Source: Novosphingobium sp. 9U (GTDB taxonomy: Bacteria > Pseudomonadota > Alphaproteobacteria > Sphingomonadales > Sphingomonadaceae). From it: a stretch of DNA of 64,000 bases. Under the pieces are notes generated by a model. It had not been told where the DNA came from, did not search any database, and worked only from the letters and a program-made list of their open reading frames with translations. The stretch is from positions 2,651,522 through 2,715,521 of the forward strand of contig NZ_LR732469.1 in assembly GCF_902506425.1 (NCBI RefSeq), given 5' to 3'. The position numbers and the translations under genes are program-made. Of this stretch, positions 1 to 8,123 are shown in pieces; within the stretch, counting starts at the first letter, position 1; each line of letters opens with the position of its first letter.

Positions 1-292
1 CCACTCCGCCCGCCGCTTCAGCCAGAGCCGCGCCATCGGCATCGACATGGAAAGCGCCACCATCAGCGCCCAAGGCTTCCGCTTTCGCGTGCCCTACGGA
101 ACGCTGCTGTGCGTATCGGACAAGCCGCTGCACGGCGAGCTCAAGCTGCCCGGCCAGGCGAACCGCTTCTACGAAGAGGCGATCGGTGCGCACCTCGCCA
201 TCGGGGTGCGCACCTGCGAGCTGCTGCGCGACCAGGGTGCACGGCTCCACTCGCGCAAGCTGCGGGCCTTCATCGAACCGCCGTTCCGGTGA
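1..292 (+). CDS. amn: AMP nucleosidase, C-terminal end (partial)
   Basis: The frame is open from the left edge (first full codon at 2) to a TGA at 290-292 and gives about 96 residues. The segment GIDMESATISAQGFRFRVPY followed by GTLLCVSDKPLHGELKLPGQ is typical of the C-terminal nucleoside-phosphorylase-like domain of Amn, which hydrolyses AMP to adenine and ribose 5-phosphate in purine salvage. IDMES with the following residues corresponds to the substrate-binding region of that fold, and the ending LHSRKLRAFIEPPFR is also characteristic. The N-terminal part lies outside the window. The call rests on recognising conserved motifs; a related nucleoside phosphorylase is the only realistic alternative. 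Confidence 0.85.
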   Translation, partial: HSARRFSQSRAIGIDMESATISAQGFRFRVPYGTLLCVSDKPLHGELKLPGQANRFYEEAIGAHLAIGVRTCELLRDQGARLHSRKLRAFIEPPFR

Positions 293-511
293 TCGGCCGG
301 GACGTGCGCTGGCGCATGCAGCCAAGCGCAGTCCTCTTTCCCCATGCCGGGAAAGAACCCGCCCTATTCGTTGTTCACTTAACGAAGCCCCGCCCACTTG
401 ACGCTTGTCACACAGCCGTCACATGGGCGCGAGAACCCATCGGAGTAAGCCCGCATCCGCCAGATTGCCGCCCTTCCCTATCGCACCGATGACAGCGCCG
501 AGGGTATTCGT
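293..511. other. intergenic region with coding-like 5' extension of the NUDIX frame
   Basis: No complete gene is seen between amn and the NUDIX frame. From 449 to 511 the NUDIX frame is open after an in-frame TAA at 446-448 and reads RIRQIAALPYR, which looks like the missing first strand of a NUDIX domain but contains no ATG, GTG or TTG. An ATG at 423 lies in another frame. This suggests either a frameshift or a start that removes the first strand. Confidence 0.45.
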
Positions 512-1573
512 GTGCTGCTGGTCACCTCGCGCGGGACTCGCCGCTGGGTGATTCCGAAGGGCAATGCCATGAACGGCGTCAGCGCGCATGCCGCCGCCGC
601 CCTGGAGGCCGAGGAGGAAGCCGGCGTCACCGGATGGGCATGCCCAACGCCGATCGGCTCCTACCGCTATCGCAAGCGGCGCAACAACGGCTCGTCCCTG
701 ATGGTCGACGTGGAGGTGTTCCCCCTCGCGGTGCAGGACGAATTGCCTGACTGGAAAGAAGCGGCCGAACGTGACCGTCGCTGGTTCACCCTTGCCGAAG
801 CTGCCGACAACGTTAACGAGCCTGACCTGCGCGATCTGATCCGATCGTTCGCGGCAACCCAGTTCCGCGCCGCCGCCGCGCGCACCACAATGCTCGGCGC
901 CATGGCGCAGAAAACAGGAATGAGTCAGATGTTCGGATGGTTCCAGAAGCTTCTGCCAGCCAAGGTGAACTTCTTCGACTTGTTCGAGGCGCATGTCGCC
1001 ACCGTCGTCGCGGGCGCCGACGCGCTGGCCCGCCTGTTCTCCGAAAGCCGCGGCCGCGCCGATCACATCCGCGAGATCAACGAGCGCGAGCATGATGCGG
1101 ACGACATCATCCGCGAAGTACTGCACCTCGTGCGCCGCACCTTCCTCACCCCGTTCGACCGCAGCGCGATCACCAGCCTGGTCGGCTCGATCGACGACTC
1201 GATCGATCTGATGCAGTCCGCCGCCTCTGCGATCGACCTCTACGAGTTCTCCGATTTCGACCAGGAGATGCGCGACATCGTCGCCCTGATCGTCGAGAGC
1301 AGCCGCGTGCTGAGCGAGGCGATGCCGCTGCTGCGCAATGTCAGCGGCAACGGCAAGCGCCTGCACGAACTGACCGAGCGGCTGGTCCGCATGGAGGGAC
1401 ACGCCGACGAGATCCACCGCAGCGGCCTCAAGCACGCCTTCCAGGCTCATGGTGCGACCGATCCGATGGGCTTCATAGTGCGGCGCGAGATCTTCAACCA
1501 CCTGGAGCGGATCACCGACGCGCTGGAGGATGTCGCCAACGAGATCGACGGCATCGTCATCGATCACGCCTGA
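512..1573 (+). CDS. NUDIX-domain protein in frame with DUF47/PhoU-like protein
   Basis: A single frame of 353 codons starts at GTG 512, with a weak AGGG at 501-504, and has no stop until 1571-1573. Residues 1 to about 125 are a NUDIX domain of the type WVIPKGNAMNG...LEAEEEAGVTG. The canonical NUDIX box is degenerate: Val and Leu replace the first Glu and the Arg, but the EAEEEAG glutamates remain, as in the alphaproteobacterial diphosphoinositol-polyphosphate or diadenosine-polyphosphate hydrolase-like group. Residues 140-353 are a complete DUF47 domain (see the entry at 929). NUDIX and DUF47 proteins are normally separate, so this is either a real fusion, readthrough of a lost stop, or two proteins with an internal start. 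The NUDIX substrate cannot be read from the sequence. Confidence 0.6.
   Translation: MLLVTSRGTRRWVIPKGNAMNGVSAHAAAALEAEEEAGVTGWACPTPIGSYRYRKRRNNGSSLMVDVEVFPLAVQDELPDWKEAAERDRRWFTLAEAADNVNEPDLRDLIRSFAATQFRAAAARTTMLGAMAQKTGMSQMFGWFQKLLPAKVNFFDLFEAHVATVVAGADALARLFSESRGRADHIREINEREHDADDIIREVLHLVRRTFLTPFDRSAITSLVGSIDDSIDLMQSAASAIDLYEFSDFDQEMRDIVALIVESSRVLSEAMPLLRNVSGNGKRLHELTERLVRMEGHADEIHRSGLKHAFQAHGATDPMGFIVRREIFNHLERITDALEDVANEIDGIVIDHA
929..1573 (+). CDS. DUF47 family phosphate-transport accessory protein (internal-start product)
   Basis: ATG at 929 is preceded by AGGA at 916-919 and gives 214 residues beginning MFGWFQKLLPAKVNFFDLFE, the normal start and length of DUF47 (PhoU-like, formerly Pit accessory) proteins. 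Their three-helix repeats carry metal-binding acidic residues, seen here as EINEREHDADDI and later MEGHADEIHR. The gene ends 18 bp before pit, the usual DUF47-pit pair, so it is expected to modulate Pit-mediated phosphate uptake at the membrane. It is the in-frame 3' part of the longer NUDIX reading frame; which start is used is unresolved. Confidence 0.75.
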   Translation: MFGWFQKLLPAKVNFFDLFEAHVATVVAGADALARLFSESRGRADHIREINEREHDADDIIREVLHLVRRTFLTPFDRSAITSLVGSIDDSIDLMQSAASAIDLYEFSDFDQEMRDIVALIVESSRVLSEAMPLLRNVSGNGKRLHELTERLVRMEGHADEIHRSGLKHAFQAHGATDPMGFIVRREIFNHLERITDALEDVANEIDGIVIDHA

Positions 1574-1591
1574 TCCAGGCAGCGACAGACC

Positions 1592-2614
1592 ATGACGCAC
1601 GAACTCGCCCTGCCGCTGCTGGTCGGCCTCATCCTCGTCGCGCTGGCGTTCGATTACCTGAACGGGCTGCACGATGCCGCCAACTCGATCGCGACGGTTG
1701 TGGCGACGCGCCTGCTCAGCCCTGGCTTGGCCGTGCTGTTCGCGGCATTCTTCAACTTCGCTGCGTACTTCCTGACTCTGGCCTTTCCCAGCCTGCACAA
1801 GGTGGCCGAGACAATCGGCGGCGGGCTGATCGCCAAGGATCTGATCACGCCTTCGGTGATCTTCGGGGCACTGATCGGTGCAATGTTCTGGAACGTCGTC
1901 ACCTGGCTGAAGGGCATCCCATCTTCCAGTAGCCACGCCCTTGTCGGCGGGCTGATCGGCGCTGGCGTGGCGCATGCCGGGATCACCGGCGTGCAGTGGA
2001 ACGGCCTCAACAAGACGCTGATCGCCATTGTCCTGTCGCCGCTGCTGGGCATGATCATCGCCATGCTGCTGATGCTGCTGACGAGCTGGCTGTTTGTGCG
2101 CGCCAGTTCGCGCACGGCGGAGAGCAGCTTCCGCGCGCTGCACCTGGTGTCCTCGGCGGCCTACTCGCTCAGCCACGGTTTGAACGATGCGCAAAAGACG
2201 ATGGGCATCATAACCGTGCTGCTCTACTCAACCGGCTACTACAGCGGCACGTTCGAGGTGCCGCATTGGGTGGCGATCTGCTGCTACATTGCCATCGCGC
2301 TGGGCACGATGACCGGCGGCTGGAAGATCATCGAGACGATGGGCAGCCGCATCACCAAGCTCAGCCAGCACCAGGGTTTCTGCGCCTCGATGTCGGGCTC
2401 CATCGTAGTGTTCACCGCATCTCTGCTGGGCATTCCGGTCTCGACCACACACACCATCACCGGCTGCGTGATCGGCTCGGGTGTCGCGCGGCGCGCCTCG
2501 GCCGTGCGGTGGGGCGTGGCGCAGAGCGTGGTCATGGCCTGGATCATCACCATCCCCGCCTCAGCCGCGGTGGGCGCGCTGTTCTACCTGATCACGGTGC
2601 CGTTCGGAGGCTGA
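1592..2614 (+). CDS. pit: Low-affinity inorganic phosphate transporter, PiT family
   Basis: The 340-residue protein is hydrophobic throughout, with about ten membrane segments. It contains both duplicated PiT signatures: DYLNGLHDAANSIAT near the N-terminus and HGLNDAQKTMGI in the second half, whose Asn and Asp residues line the ion and phosphate pathway. PiT proteins import metal-phosphate or phosphate with protons or sodium across the inner membrane. The gene is 18 bp downstream of the DUF47 gene and probably co-transcribed. Its last 23 bp overlap the 3' end of the convergent PEP-CTERM gene. Confidence 0.93.
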   Translation: MTHELALPLLVGLILVALAFDYLNGLHDAANSIATVVATRLLSPGLAVLFAAFFNFAAYFLTLAFPSLHKVAETIGGGLIAKDLITPSVIFGALIGAMFWNVVTWLKGIPSSSSHALVGGLIGAGVAHAGITGVQWNGLNKTLIAIVLSPLLGMIIAMLLMLLTSWLFVRASSRTAESSFRALHLVSSAAYSLSHGLNDAQKTMGIITVLLYSTGYYSGTFEVPHWVAICCYIAIALGTMTGGWKIIETMGSRITKLSQHQGFCASMSGSIVVFTASLLGIPVSTTHTITGCVIGSGVARRASAVRWGVAQSVVMAWIITIPASAAVGALFYLITVPFGG

Positions 2615-3281
2615 CGGCCCGGAACTGACGGCGCCGCAGCGCTCCACCGACCACGGCGCAGCCGACGATCATCATCAGCCAGGTCGCGACTTCGGGCACC
2701 GCGTCGGGGAACGTCTCGGTCGTCTGCGTGGTCGTGATCGTGCCGAAGTTCGTGCCATCCGAAAAGGCGGTCAGGAACCCGGTTCCATTGAGCTGGAAGG
2801 CATACTGCGCGCCGTACTGCGCCTGGAAGCCGCTCACGAGCTGGAATGCCTCACCAAAGGCAGGCGCGGTGCCGGCATTCAGCCCGACAATCGCGTTGAT
2901 TAGCGCACCTTCGCTATAGCTGGGGAACAACGTCGCGAAGCTCTGCTCCGACAGGTCCTGGTTGCCGCCGAACACCAGGCGCTTGGCCCCACCCGCGGCT
3001 GCGCTGTCGCTGACACCCAGGAAGAAGTAGGCGTCGTTGTAGAAGTCCGCCGTGGTGGTGCCGCCGTAGATTGTGGCACCGGGCGTGATGTCGGCACCTC
3101 CATAGATGTTCAGGAACGGCGCGGAAGGATTGCCGGTCGCGCCTCCGAACAGCGTCGAGAAGCTGTCCTGGATCGTCGCCTGCGAGTTGAAGGTCAGCCG
3201 CGTCGTGGTCTCGAACGCAGCTTGCGCGGGAGCGGCGCTGAACAGAAAGGCAGCCAGTGCGGCCAGGATGAAGCGGTGCAT
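2592..3281 (-). CDS. Secreted protein with PExxTW-type C-terminal sorting signal
   Basis: A start at 3281 is chosen because GGAGG lies 7 nt upstream and a signal peptide follows at once (MHRFILAALAAFLFSAAPAQA). The mature part, about 150 residues, is rich in Gly, Ala, Thr and Phe and matches no enzyme that I recognise. The C-terminus is PEVATWLMMIVGCAVVGGAL followed by RRR, a form of the sphingomonad PEPxxWA-CTERM signal: a PE-containing motif, one membrane span and an Arg cluster. Such proteins are thought to be processed by an exosortase-like enzyme and exported to the surface or biofilm matrix. Unusually, eleven or so residues follow the Arg cluster. The gene converges on and overlaps pit. 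Confidence 0.75.
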   Translation of the reverse strand: MHRFILAALAAFLFSAAPAQAAFETTTRLTFNSQATIQDSFSTLFGGATGNPSAPFLNIYGGADITPGATIYGGTTTADFYNDAYFFLGVSDSAAAGGAKRLVFGGNQDLSEQSFATLFPSYSEGALINAIVGLNAGTAPAFGEAFQLVSGFQAQYGAQYAFQLNGTGFLTAFSDGTNFGTITTTQTTETFPDAVPEVATWLMMIVGCAVVGGALRRRQFRAVSLRTAP

Positions 3282-3625
3282 GGAACCCTCCAGGAACAAG
3301 CCGCGCGCTTACCACGAGCGGACCTGCAGGGGCGGTGAGTTCATCCCATTCTGGTGAGCAACACGCTGCTTGCAAGCGCGCGTGCGAGCCCGAAGGTTAA
3401 CGGATGCACAGAGCTGAACAGGCCACAAGGCGAGCGATATGCGCCGGTTACAATGCTCGAATGTCGACACAAAGGTTAACGGGCGATCAAGTATTTGCCC
3501 GCGTCGATCGCTAAGCGGCACAGCCGATTGGCTCTCGGCCGAGGTGCAGGACACCCGCGCGACGTCTCAATCGCAGGTGTCCTGACACCGAACTGCGCTG
3601 TGGTCTCGTGTGAGTCGGGGGGCGA
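3282..3625. other. intergenic region, 344 bp
   Basis: No gene is seen. The region holds two copies of the 11-mer AAGGTTAACGG, at 3393-3403 and 3472-3482, 79 bp apart and in the same orientation, and a 9-bp inverted repeat CAGGACACC/GGTGTCCTG at 3547-3555 and 3576-3584. The latter lies about 40 bp past the stop of the nidogen-domain gene but has no T-run on that strand. The promoter of the 2592-3281 gene should lie here. Confidence 0.5.
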
Positions 3626-4837
3626 TCAGGCGAAACGCGCGCGCGGAGGGCGCCGCCGCAGCCCGCCTCCGACCATGCCGATGCCCAAAATCATCATCGC
3701 CCAGGTCGCAGTCTCCGGCACGGCGGCGGCAACGTCCTGCACGTAGGGGTTCTGCGTCACCGTGACCGTGCCGGTCCGATCGAACGTGAAGCCGCTGACG
3801 AAGGCGAGCGGATCGCCTGGCTGCAGCATGTTGATCGAGTCGATCCCACGCAGCTGGAATGCGGCGAGCGGCGATGCGAAGGTGAAGGTCTGTCCGATTG
3901 CGACTTGTCCCAGCAAGTTAGCGCCGTCGTAGAGTTGGTATCCGTCGCTGTCGTTCAGCAACGAGGTGAACACGGCGGAAGTGAACAGCGCACCGCCCTC
4001 GGCGCCGAAGTCGTAACCCGTCGCCACCGGCGGATCGATGAAGGTCGGGCGGGTTGGGTCAATCTCGAAGGTGAACTCATACCCGCCGCCGGGCGTCTGC
4101 TCGGTCGGCAGCACCGGGTTCTCAGGCGACGCGCCGTAGTCCGTCGGCGGCGCATCGTTGCGGATGTTGTAGACCCAGCGGCCGTCCTCGCCGACATTGC
4201 TGCTATCCGTGAACGACAGCGCGCCCGGCGACAGGAACGATCCGGGCTGCAATTGCGTGGCGCCGGCGCCGTTGGTGTAGCCCGCCGCCGCCGGAACGCC
4301 GCCCAGGCCGTTCACGCCCTGGCTGGCGTCGCCCGTGGTCCAGTTGAGGTCGGCGTAGCGGAACTCGATATCGAAGTCTCCGGCATTGCCGCTCTGGTAC
4401 AGGTTCAGCTGGAAGCTGTTCAGCTTGTCGCTGTGCTGGCTATAATAGCCGACGTTGTCCCATGTGACGTTGATCTGTCCGGGCGCGAACGAGCCGATGT
4501 AGACATTACCGCAGCTTACGCACCGCGTATCCACGTCCGCCCAGAACGGCGCGATCATCGCCTGGCCGAGGCTGCCGAAGTCGAACGGCGTGAAGCTACC
4601 CAACCCCGTGCTGAAGGTGACATTGCCGTTGTTGTTGACGAACAGCTCGTCATAGACCGAGCCGAAGAAGTCGATCGAGAAGGGCATGATGTACGCGCCC
4701 GACGAACTATCGTCGTTCTTGGGTAAGGCGATCTGGCCGTAGCCGCCGTCGCTGTTCGTCAGCAAAGTGGCGGCCGGTGCGGCCTGCGGCAGCGCTAATG
4801 CGGCCAGCGCGAGTATTGATGTGAATGTCCTGGTCAT
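3626..4837 (-). CDS. Nidogen-like-domain secreted protein with PExxTWAMM sorting signal
   Basis: The 403-residue protein begins with a signal peptide (MTRTFTSILALAALALPQAA). Residues about 30-210 resemble an extracellular nidogen (NIDO) domain: FFGSVYDELFVNNNGNVTF, then AMIAPFWADVDTR and an NVTWDNVGYY segment. The C-terminus PETATWAMMILGIGMVGGGL followed by RRRPPR is the sphingomonad PEPxxWA-CTERM sorting signal. NIDO domains are found in adhesive extracellular proteins, so a surface or matrix adhesion role is inferred. The single pair of Cys residues (RCVSCG) could form a disulfide. It is encoded just upstream of, and in the same direction as, a second protein with the same type of tail. Confidence 0.8.
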   Translation of the reverse strand: MTRTFTSILALAALALPQAAPAATLLTNSDGGYGQIALPKNDDSSSGAYIMPFSIDFFGSVYDELFVNNNGNVTFSTGLGSFTPFDFGSLGQAMIAPFWADVDTRCVSCGNVYIGSFAPGQINVTWDNVGYYSQHSDKLNSFQLNLYQSGNAGDFDIEFRYADLNWTTGDASQGVNGLGGVPAAAGYTNGAGATQLQPGSFLSPGALSFTDSSNVGEDGRWVYNIRNDAPPTDYGASPENPVLPTEQTPGGGYEFTFEIDPTRPTFIDPPVATGYDFGAEGGALFTSAVFTSLLNDSDGYQLYDGANLLGQVAIGQTFTFASPLAAFQLRGIDSINMLQPGDPLAFVSGFTFDRTGTVTVTQNPYVQDVAAAVPETATWAMMILGIGMVGGGLRRRPPRARFA

Positions 4838-5155
4838 GTCGCCCCCAAATGTTGCCTGGCGAACGGCTCGACCCCTGCGAGCTCGCGCGTGAAGAGCGAC
4901 CCTTGTTATGTTGGGCGAGTTTAAGCGCGGGCGGAGCGATGCATAGCCGGTGTTGCGACGACAATGGGGCGTTCGCCCGCACCCTCATGGCGAGGGCGAG
5001 AGGCGCGCGCTACGAAGCACGGTCGGAAAAAGGCGACCGATCTCAGTGCTGTGGCGAGATGCTTCTTTGGCGACCGGCTTGGGCATCATAGGAGCACACG
5101 TCCCAGCGGCGGCTGCAGCCTCCAATCAGGATCGAAGTTCCGCGCTGTCTGGCAC
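4838..5155. other. intergenic region, 318 bp
   Basis: No convincing gene is seen. A 6-bp inverted repeat, CGGTCG/CGACCG, at 5020-5039 encloses an A-rich loop. The promoter of the nidogen-domain gene is expected near 4840-4950, but no confident -35/-10 pair was found. Confidence 0.4.
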
Positions 5156-6442
5156 TCACTCCATCACGCTCAGCAGGTCGTCCACGCTCGCCACGGAGAA
5201 GGCGGTGAACTCGTCCGCGACGGCATAGGGCAACAGCACGCGCCTGCCTTCCACCAGCGCGCCGCAGCTGTAGGTCACATTCGGCACATAGCCGCCGCGT
5301 TGCTCAGCACTGGGATAGATCAAGGGGGCGTGGGTACGAGCCAGGACGCGTGAGGGATCGTCCTTGTCGAGCAGGCACGCGCCGATCGCATAGCCGCGCA
5401 CCAGGCCCACGCCATGCGTGAATACCAGCCAACCCTCGTCGATCTCGATCGGGGAGCCGCAATTGCCGATCTGCACGAATTCCCAAGGGTAGCGCGGGCG
5501 CATGATCGGCTCGCCCTCTTCCCAGGTGTAGAGATCGTCCGAGGTGAGCAGCCAGATGTTCTCGCTGTCCTGCCGGCCCAGCATGGCATAGCGCCCATCG
5601 ATGCGGCGCGGGAATAGTGCCATGCCCTTGTAGCCCGCCATCTTGCCGGAGAGCGGGCGCATCTCGAACGTGCGCAAGTCGATGCCGCGGATCAGCTCCT
5701 GCCGCACCGTCTGCCCATCGAACGCGGTGTAGGTGCCGATCACCGTCGGCTCGCAGCCTTCGTCCTCGAAGGCGACCATGCGCAGGTCCTCGACGCCCTG
5801 GCGCTGGCTGGGCAGGACCGGGAACACCACCGTCTCGGAAATGTCGCGGCTGTCGTCACAGAGAAGGCGTACCCAGCCCTCGGTGTCGCTCTCGATACGC
5901 GGCGGCACGCCCTGTAGGCTGGGCGGGTCGATGGTGAGGCCCGTCCCGCCATCCCAGGTACCGGTGCGGAAGGTGACCGAAGAGATGTGCCCCTCGCCGA
6001 TACCGCGCAGCGACAGAAGGAAGCGTAATTGCCCATCGTCGCTGGTGCCGCGTTCACCCGGCACGCGCACGACACTGGGATTGAACAGCGCTGCGGACTC
6101 GAAGGCGTATTCCTGGCTGAAGTAGGCTCCGGCGAGCAGCCGATCACGGTCGCTCAGCTTGCGGATCGCCGGCACCTCGTCGGCCAGGCAATCCACCTGC
6201 CGCAGGAACATGCCGTCGGCATCACGGTGCCGCTCGCGCATCGGTCCGGTCACATAGGCCATCATCCGCTCGCGCGTATCCTCGTCCGCCTGCAAGAGGC
6301 GCTCGACGACCGCCTCCATGCGGCTGGGGTGCCCTTCGGCGAACGCTGAGGGGTAGGCGAAGTGGAAAGGGCGGATGACGGTGCGGGCGGGATCGGGGTG
6401 CAGCTCGACGTCGAGCTTGGTAAAGACCTCAGCTGCTTCCAT
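5156..6442 (-). CDS. GH130-type glycoside phosphorylase/glycosidase-related protein
   Basis: The 428-residue protein has the features of the five-bladed propeller family GH130: FNPSVVRVPG opening the first blade (about residue 118), repeated xPxIE and W.L..S.DL.TWE strand motifs (ENIWLLTSDDLYTWEEGEPI), and GGYVPNVTYSCGAL near the C-terminus. GH130 enzymes act on beta-mannosides, mostly by phosphorolysis of Man-GlcNAc, Man-Glc or mannooligosaccharides. An N-terminal extension of about 110 residues precedes the propeller. No signal peptide is visible, so it is probably cytoplasmic. AGGACGAG lies before the ATG. The divergent neighbour is an outer-membrane porin of the alginate-export type, so the two may share a promoter region and a carbohydrate pathway. 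The exact substrate cannot be deduced. Confidence 0.8.
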   Translation of the reverse strand: MEAAEVFTKLDVELHPDPARTVIRPFHFAYPSAFAEGHPSRMEAVVERLLQADEDTRERMMAYVTGPMRERHRDADGMFLRQVDCLADEVPAIRKLSDRDRLLAGAYFSQEYAFESAALFNPSVVRVPGERGTSDDGQLRFLLSLRGIGEGHISSVTFRTGTWDGGTGLTIDPPSLQGVPPRIESDTEGWVRLLCDDSRDISETVVFPVLPSQRQGVEDLRMVAFEDEGCEPTVIGTYTAFDGQTVRQELIRGIDLRTFEMRPLSGKMAGYKGMALFPRRIDGRYAMLGRQDSENIWLLTSDDLYTWEEGEPIMRPRYPWEFVQIGNCGSPIEIDEGWLVFTHGVGLVRGYAIGACLLDKDDPSRVLARTHAPLIYPSAEQRGGYVPNVTYSCGALVEGRRVLLPYAVADEFTAFSVASVDDLLSVME

Positions 6443-6675
6443 TGCGCGTGCTCGTCCTGCGATGAGGCCGAGACGGCCATCTGGTCACTGGCAGACGCCT
6501 CGCGAGCCGCGTTGTTCCGGCGCGACGCATTTCGAGACGCTGCACGGCAGTTGGCAATGCTTTGCAACGATGCTAGCGGACGCGACATCGGGGCCGTGCA
6601 ACCTCCCGATCAAGCGCAGCGTGCGCTCAAGCGTTGCTTCTTACGCCGGCTGTTGCCGGCCGCAGGAGCGTGTTC

Positions 6676-8049
6676 ATGCTTGGGGTTCGTTCGTCTTTCC
6701 TGGTACTTGCCACCGCCCTTCTATCCACGCCCGCTTTCGCGAAGGCCGACGCGCCCACGCTGCAATCGCTGATCGGCAATCCGGACGACTTCAAGCTCTC
6801 CGCCAGCGTCCGCGTCCGCTACGAGACGATCGACGGACAGCCGCGCCCCGGCTTCCGGCAGGACGACGAGGAACTGGCGATCCGCTCCTCGATCTTCGCC
6901 GAGTACCGCCATGCCGGCTTTCGTATCGGCGGCGAGCTGTTCGACAGCCGGGTCTATCTCGACCATCGAGACAGTGCGATCGGAACCAATGAGGTCAACG
7001 CGCTCGAGCTAGTGCAGGCTTATGTCGGCGCCGATCTGGGCGATGTTCTGGGCGCGGGCAGCACAACTCAGCTGCAAGCCGGGCGCATGACGCTGAACCT
7101 GGGCTCCCGGCGACTGGTCGCGGCGGACGATTATCGCAACACCACCAACGGCTACACCGGCCTGCGCGCCGACCTGAAGACACGCGACGGCACCACCGCG
7201 ACGCTGATCTATACGCTCCCGCAAGTGCGCCTGCCCGACGACCTGGACTCGATCCGCCGCGCGCGTGTGAAGTGGGACCGCGAAAGCTTCGACTTGCGCC
7301 TGTGGGGTGGCCTCGTCGCCCGCCCCCAGACGATCGCCGGCGCGACTGCCGAGGTCGGCTACTTCCGCTTGCAGGAGCGCGACGCACCCGGACGCCCGAC
7401 CCGCAACCGGGATCTGCACACCGTCAGCGCGCGCGTGATCCGCGATCCCAAGCCCGGCCGGTGGGACTTTGAGGCCGAAGGCATCTACCAGACGGGCGCC
7501 ATCCGCTCGAGCCTGGCGGCGAACGCATCGCTGCTCGATGTCGACGCCTGGTTCGTTCATGTCGACGCCGGCTACAGCGTCCCCGGCCCTGCCAAGTTGC
7601 GCGTATCGGTGGAGTACGACTATGCGAGCGGCGACGGTCCAGGCGGCCGCTATGGCCGGTTCGATACACTGTTCGGCATGCGCCGCGCAGATCTGGCGCC
7701 GGCTGGGCTCTACAATGCCGTTGCACGCGCCAACATCAACACGCCGGGTCTGCGGGTCGAGGCCGCACCAGGCAAGCGGTTCGACGCCTTCGCAGTCTAT
7801 CGCGCGATGTGGCTTGCCGACAAGACCGACGCGTTCTCGACCACCGGCGTTCGCGATCCATCCGGACGCAGCGGCAGCTTCGCGGGTCACCAAGTCGAAG
7901 CACGGATGCGTTACTGGCTCGTGCCCGGCTTTCTGCGGGGCGAGATCAACGCGGTGTGGCTGGCACGCGGGCGCTTCCTGAAGGATGCGCCGAACGCCCG
8001 CAGCGAAGACACGAAGTACCTGGCGACCGGGGTGACCGCCACGTTCTGA
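6676..8049 (+). CDS. Alginate-export-family outer membrane beta-barrel protein
   Basis: ATG 6676 is chosen over an upstream in-frame ATG at 6634 because AGGAG lies 7 nt before it and a signal peptide starts immediately (MLGVRSSFLVLATALLSTPA). The 457-residue product has alternating amphipathic strands with many Arg, Asp and aromatic residues, e.g. LSASVRVRYETIDGQ, FRIGGELFDSRVYLD and LQAGRMTLNLGSRRLVAADD, as in the alginate-export (AlgE-like) porin domain. It should form an anion- or saccharide-permeable outer-membrane channel. It is divergent from a GH130 gene with a 233-bp gap. In sphingomonads many such porins have unknown cargo. Confidence 0.8.
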   Translation: MLGVRSSFLVLATALLSTPAFAKADAPTLQSLIGNPDDFKLSASVRVRYETIDGQPRPGFRQDDEELAIRSSIFAEYRHAGFRIGGELFDSRVYLDHRDSAIGTNEVNALELVQAYVGADLGDVLGAGSTTQLQAGRMTLNLGSRRLVAADDYRNTTNGYTGLRADLKTRDGTTATLIYTLPQVRLPDDLDSIRRARVKWDRESFDLRLWGGLVARPQTIAGATAEVGYFRLQERDAPGRPTRNRDLHTVSARVIRDPKPGRWDFEAEGIYQTGAIRSSLAANASLLDVDAWFVHVDAGYSVPGPAKLRVSVEYDYASGDGPGGRYGRFDTLFGMRRADLAPAGLYNAVARANINTPGLRVEAAPGKRFDAFAVYRAMWLADKTDAFSTTGVRDPSGRSGSFAGHQVEARMRYWLVPGFLRGEINAVWLARGRFLKDAPNARSEDTKYLATGVTATF

Positions 8050-8123
8050 GCTGCTCGCACGCCTGCACGGAACCCGACCGGCCGCGGCTGGTTGGGACCT
8101 GGTGATTGGCAAGGAATGTCAGC

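Noticed and set aside
419..2194. Open frame of 591 codons on the minus strand opposite NUDIX-DUF47 and pit
   Set aside because: It is rich in Arg, Gln, His and Ala without known motifs and mirrors well-recognised genes on the plus strand; typical antisense frame of high-GC DNA.
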